Source: a bacterium
GTDB taxonomy: Bacteria; Eisenbacteria; RBG-16-71-46; CAIMUX01
NCBI GenBank assembly: GCA_030431975.1
Contig: JAUIHP010000006.1
Coordinates: forward strand, 62,001 to 126,000
Direction of reading: 5' to 3'
DNA length: 64,000 nt
This document shows, in pieces, positions 62,037 to 64,000 of this stretch (position 1 is the stretch's first letter; every line of letters begins with the position of its first letter). The position numbers and the translations under genes were made by a program. The notes under the pieces are model-generated. The model was not told the origin of the DNA. It searched no databases and was given only the letters and a program-made list of their open reading frames with translations.

Positions 62037-62203
62037 TCGCAACCTTCCTGTGACGAAGAACTCCGTCACGGCCCGGCGGTGAATCTCCCTGGATGGTGGC
62101 TGAAGCGGTACCGTTCAGGCAAGAACCGCGAACCCGGCGGTGCGAAGGACAGATGAAGGAGAATGCGGCGATCGCGAGGGTGCGACCGCCGCCGAGATCA
62201 TGA

Positions 62204-62767
62204 CTACCAGCCCGCTCGGCCCGGACGGTAGCGGGAGAAATGCTCCAGTTCGGTCGACAGCATGTTGCTGTCCGGATCCCAGGTACCGCCGACGTCCACC
62301 CACTCCTCGGCGTCCTCATCCCACCAGTAGAGCGTGATGTCGTCGTACCGAGCGAGGCCAGTGCCGGAGAGGTCCACGTTCAGCGTGACCGGAGCGTCGA
62401 ACTCTGCGCCGTGCGGACCCAAGTCGACCTGAACGTAGCCGAAACGAGTGTGGCTCATCTCATAGTCTGCCACGTAGTCGAGCGCGCCCGGCGGAACGAT
62501 CAGCTCGAATGGCCCGCTCTCCAGGACGCCGCCGTCCCCGGGGATGATCTCAACCACCAGATGAATCAGGCTGTTGGTGATCGACCGAATCCGATCGAAC
62601 AATCCTGTCGATGCATCACCACTTTCCGGGAACTCCGCCCACTGTGAGTCGGACGAGCTCGTACTGGGCGCGGTCGGATCCGAGTCCGTTGAGCAACCGA
62701 CCATCCCGGAACCCAGGATGATGGCGGTGCCAACGACGGCGGTCAGGATGCGCTTACTTTTGAGCAT
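62204..62767 (-). CDS. lipoprotein with ZU5-like domain
   Basis: A 187-residue lipoprotein: MLKSKRILTAVVGTAIILGSGMVGC with lipobox Cys25, a Ser/Asp/Thr-rich spacer, then a domain of ZU5/GBD-like pattern (GGVLESGPFELIVPPGALDY ... VTLNVDLSGTGLARYDDITLYWWDEDAEEWVDVGG), also found in extracellular domains of candidate-phylum proteins. The ATG follows AAGGGAG. It may be an outer-membrane surface protein; function unknown. Confidence 0.75.
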   Translation of the reverse strand: MLKSKRILTAVVGTAIILGSGMVGCSTDSDPTAPSTSSSDSQWAEFPESGDASTGLFDRIRSITNSLIHLVVEIIPGDGGVLESGPFELIVPPGALDYVADYEMSHTRFGYVQVDLGPHGAEFDAPVTLNVDLSGTGLARYDDITLYWWDEDAEEWVDVGGTWDPDSNMLSTELEHFSRYRPGRAGW

Positions 62768-63003
62768 TTCGCTCCCTTCTTGGTGCGACCTGGTTCTGGT
62801 TACTATTCTCTCCGGTTGAATAGGGCAAGACCCGTGCCAGCACCGAATAGCAACGAGTTGCGTACGTGATAGCACCGACGCCCGGGCGCGATCACACGCT
62901 CATTGCCAGCATCGTGGCCGGAAGGCGGACTTTTCTCCGTGAACGGCAACAGCTTGGAAGGAAGTGGCCGGGCCAGGCCACTTCGGGTGGGAATAGCTCC
63001 GAG

Positions 63004-64000
63004 CTAGAACGCTTCTCCGAGGGAGAAGTAGTAGCGAATGACCTCGCCACCCAGACCGACATCGAACCGTGCGTACAGCTGCTTCGTTGCATCGCCCAAC
63101 CGCAGGCGAGGGCCGCCACCGTAGCTCGGATGAACGTTGTCGAGGCGGAGATCCGAAGCCGTATCCGACACTCCGGCCAACCCGACGAATCCCGCCCAAC
63201 CGACACGCCAGAAGAGATGCTGCCGCCACTCGACCTGCCCGGAGGCTAGAACTCGGTCGCGGTAGCGACCTCGCCGGTACCCGCGCGTGTGGGCACGTCC
63301 ACCCAGCTCTGCCATGTGCCAGAACGGAGGTCGTCCCTTGGCCGCATAGAGGAACCCCTGGACCGCAACCTGTCGTTCAGTCCCGGCAGGAATGTAGCCT
63401 CGAACGTCCAGGTGGTAATTGTTGAAGTCGAAGTCACTACCGAAGAGTTCGTCGAAGAAGAGGCCAAAGCCCTGAACGTAGACCCCGCTCATCGCATGAG
63501 CGTTTCCTTTACGCCGATCCCAGTCGAAGATCCATCCCGCTCCGGAAGTCACTCCCTTCGTGGCGCCCCGAGGCGCCGCGTTGACCAATGCGCCGTCATC
63601 TTCGCGGTCGAGCAAAAGGAATCGCCGCACCTCCGCACGTGCGCCGAAGCGGAGTCGACCGACGACGGTGCGGAAGCATTCGAGATAGGCCCGTGTATCC
63701 TGCGGTTTGTACTTCTCTTCCGCAGAGTCCGGCGTGTCGGGACCGATGCCGAAGTACCGCTCGACGAGAGCATCGTGTTCGATCTTTGCTTTGAAGTGGA
63801 ACTTGGGCGACGTGTGGAAGGTCGCGCCGAGCGCGAGTTCGCCTTGACGTTTGAACGTCAGACGTCCGTCGAGTTCGATCTCACTGACCGGCGTGGAACG
63901 ATCGCAATCAGGCCAGGTGAAGTAGTAGCGGAGATCCCCCCCGAATCCCAAACCGCGGCTGTCCGAGTATGACGCTCTGGGTACCGCGAAGATTCCACCG
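63004..64000 (-). CDS. Omp85/BamA-type outer-membrane barrel, 5' part beyond window
   Basis: The frame is open to the window end (at least 331 codons); residues before FGGDLRYYF continue as GGIFAVPRASYSDSRG. Alternating aromatic strands, the segment AHTRGYRRGRYRDR (the VRGY-type L6 loop motif of Omp85 barrels) and the terminal strand YFSLGEAF, ending in Phe, identify a surface-antigen/BamA-TamA-like barrel. POTRA domains, if any, would be outside the window. It could be a BamA paralogue or patatin-like barrel; partner genes are not visible. Confidence 0.8.
   Translation of the reverse strand, partial: GGIFAVPRASYSDSRGLGFGGDLRYYFTWPDCDRSTPVSEIELDGRLTFKRQGELALGATFHTSPKFHFKAKIEHDALVERYFGIGPDTPDSAEEKYKPQDTRAYLECFRTVVGRLRFGARAEVRRFLLLDREDDGALVNAAPRGATKGVTSGAGWIFDWDRRKGNAHAMSGVYVQGFGLFFDELFGSDFDFNNYHLDVRGYIPAGTERQVAVQGFLYAAKGRPPFWHMAELGGRAHTRGYRRGRYRDRVLASGQVEWRQHLFWRVGWAGFVGLAGVSDTASDLRLDNVHPSYGGGPRLRLGDATKQLYARFDVGLGGEVIRYYFSLGEAF

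Overview
High-GC genomic DNA, entirely bacterial and chromosome-like, with no rRNA, tRNA, CRISPR array, transposase or phage gene that I could see. Seven secreted proteins end in a C-terminal sorting or anchoring module (six FlgD-like, one closer to the Bacteroidota type IX secretion type-A domain), with a lone eighth tail as a gene fragment. Together with FG-GAP, BNR, LVIVD and NHL propellers, a GACC-type Cys-repeat protein, a PEP-CTERM protein and outer-membrane proteins (OmpA, Omp85), this points to an uncultivated Gram-negative lineage of the FCB or neighbouring candidate phyla (Eisenbacteria/Krumholzibacteriota-like). That placement is inference.

Layout. 0-5 kb: histidine phosphatase, then a minus-strand operon of ECF sigma factor, zinc-finger/TPR anti-sigma-like protein and TPR-CHAT protease. 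5-8 kb: large secreted BNR/FG-GAP protein. 8.2-10.4 kb: cyclic-nucleotide island (class III cyclase with FHA, class II phosphodiesterase, cyclic-nucleotide-binding protein). 10.6-16.5 kb: YcaQ-like glycosylase, two secreted proteins, and a MocR-type regulator that has lost its PLP lysine. 16.6-17.5 kb: a TIR-like domain fused to a SpoVG domain, with a pentanucleotide repeat upstream. 17.5-31.4 kb: NHL protein, AraC regulator, type-IX-tagged BNR protein, unknown Cys-free protein, ABC transporter with M1 peptidase-fused permease, LVIVD propeller.

31.8-39.8 kb: OmpA lipoprotein divergent from a tightly overlapping six-gene operon: sigma-54 response regulator, histidine kinase, lipoprotein, OpuC/EgtUV-like ABC transporter, and EgtD histidine methyltransferase. 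This suggests regulated import and synthesis of betaine-like compounds (hercynine/ergothioneine). 39.8-48.6 kb: membrane protein with degenerate M23-like fold, PEP-CTERM protein, a 36-residue basic protein, methyltransferase, bacilliredoxin, flavoprotein-polyferredoxin fusion, ilvE, EamA transporter, EF-P. 48.7-64 kb: YgiQ, secreted proteins, a 16-residue-repeat solenoid surface protein, GAPDH, a methyltransferase, a BlaI/M56-TonB regulatory pair with clear operators, two small secreted proteins and an Omp85-type barrel cut by the window end.

The least expected item is the TIR-SpoVG fusion. The MocR without its Schiff-base lysine, the sigma-54/EgtUV-like/EgtD operon, the ECF-CHAT operon and the cAMP island are also worth following.
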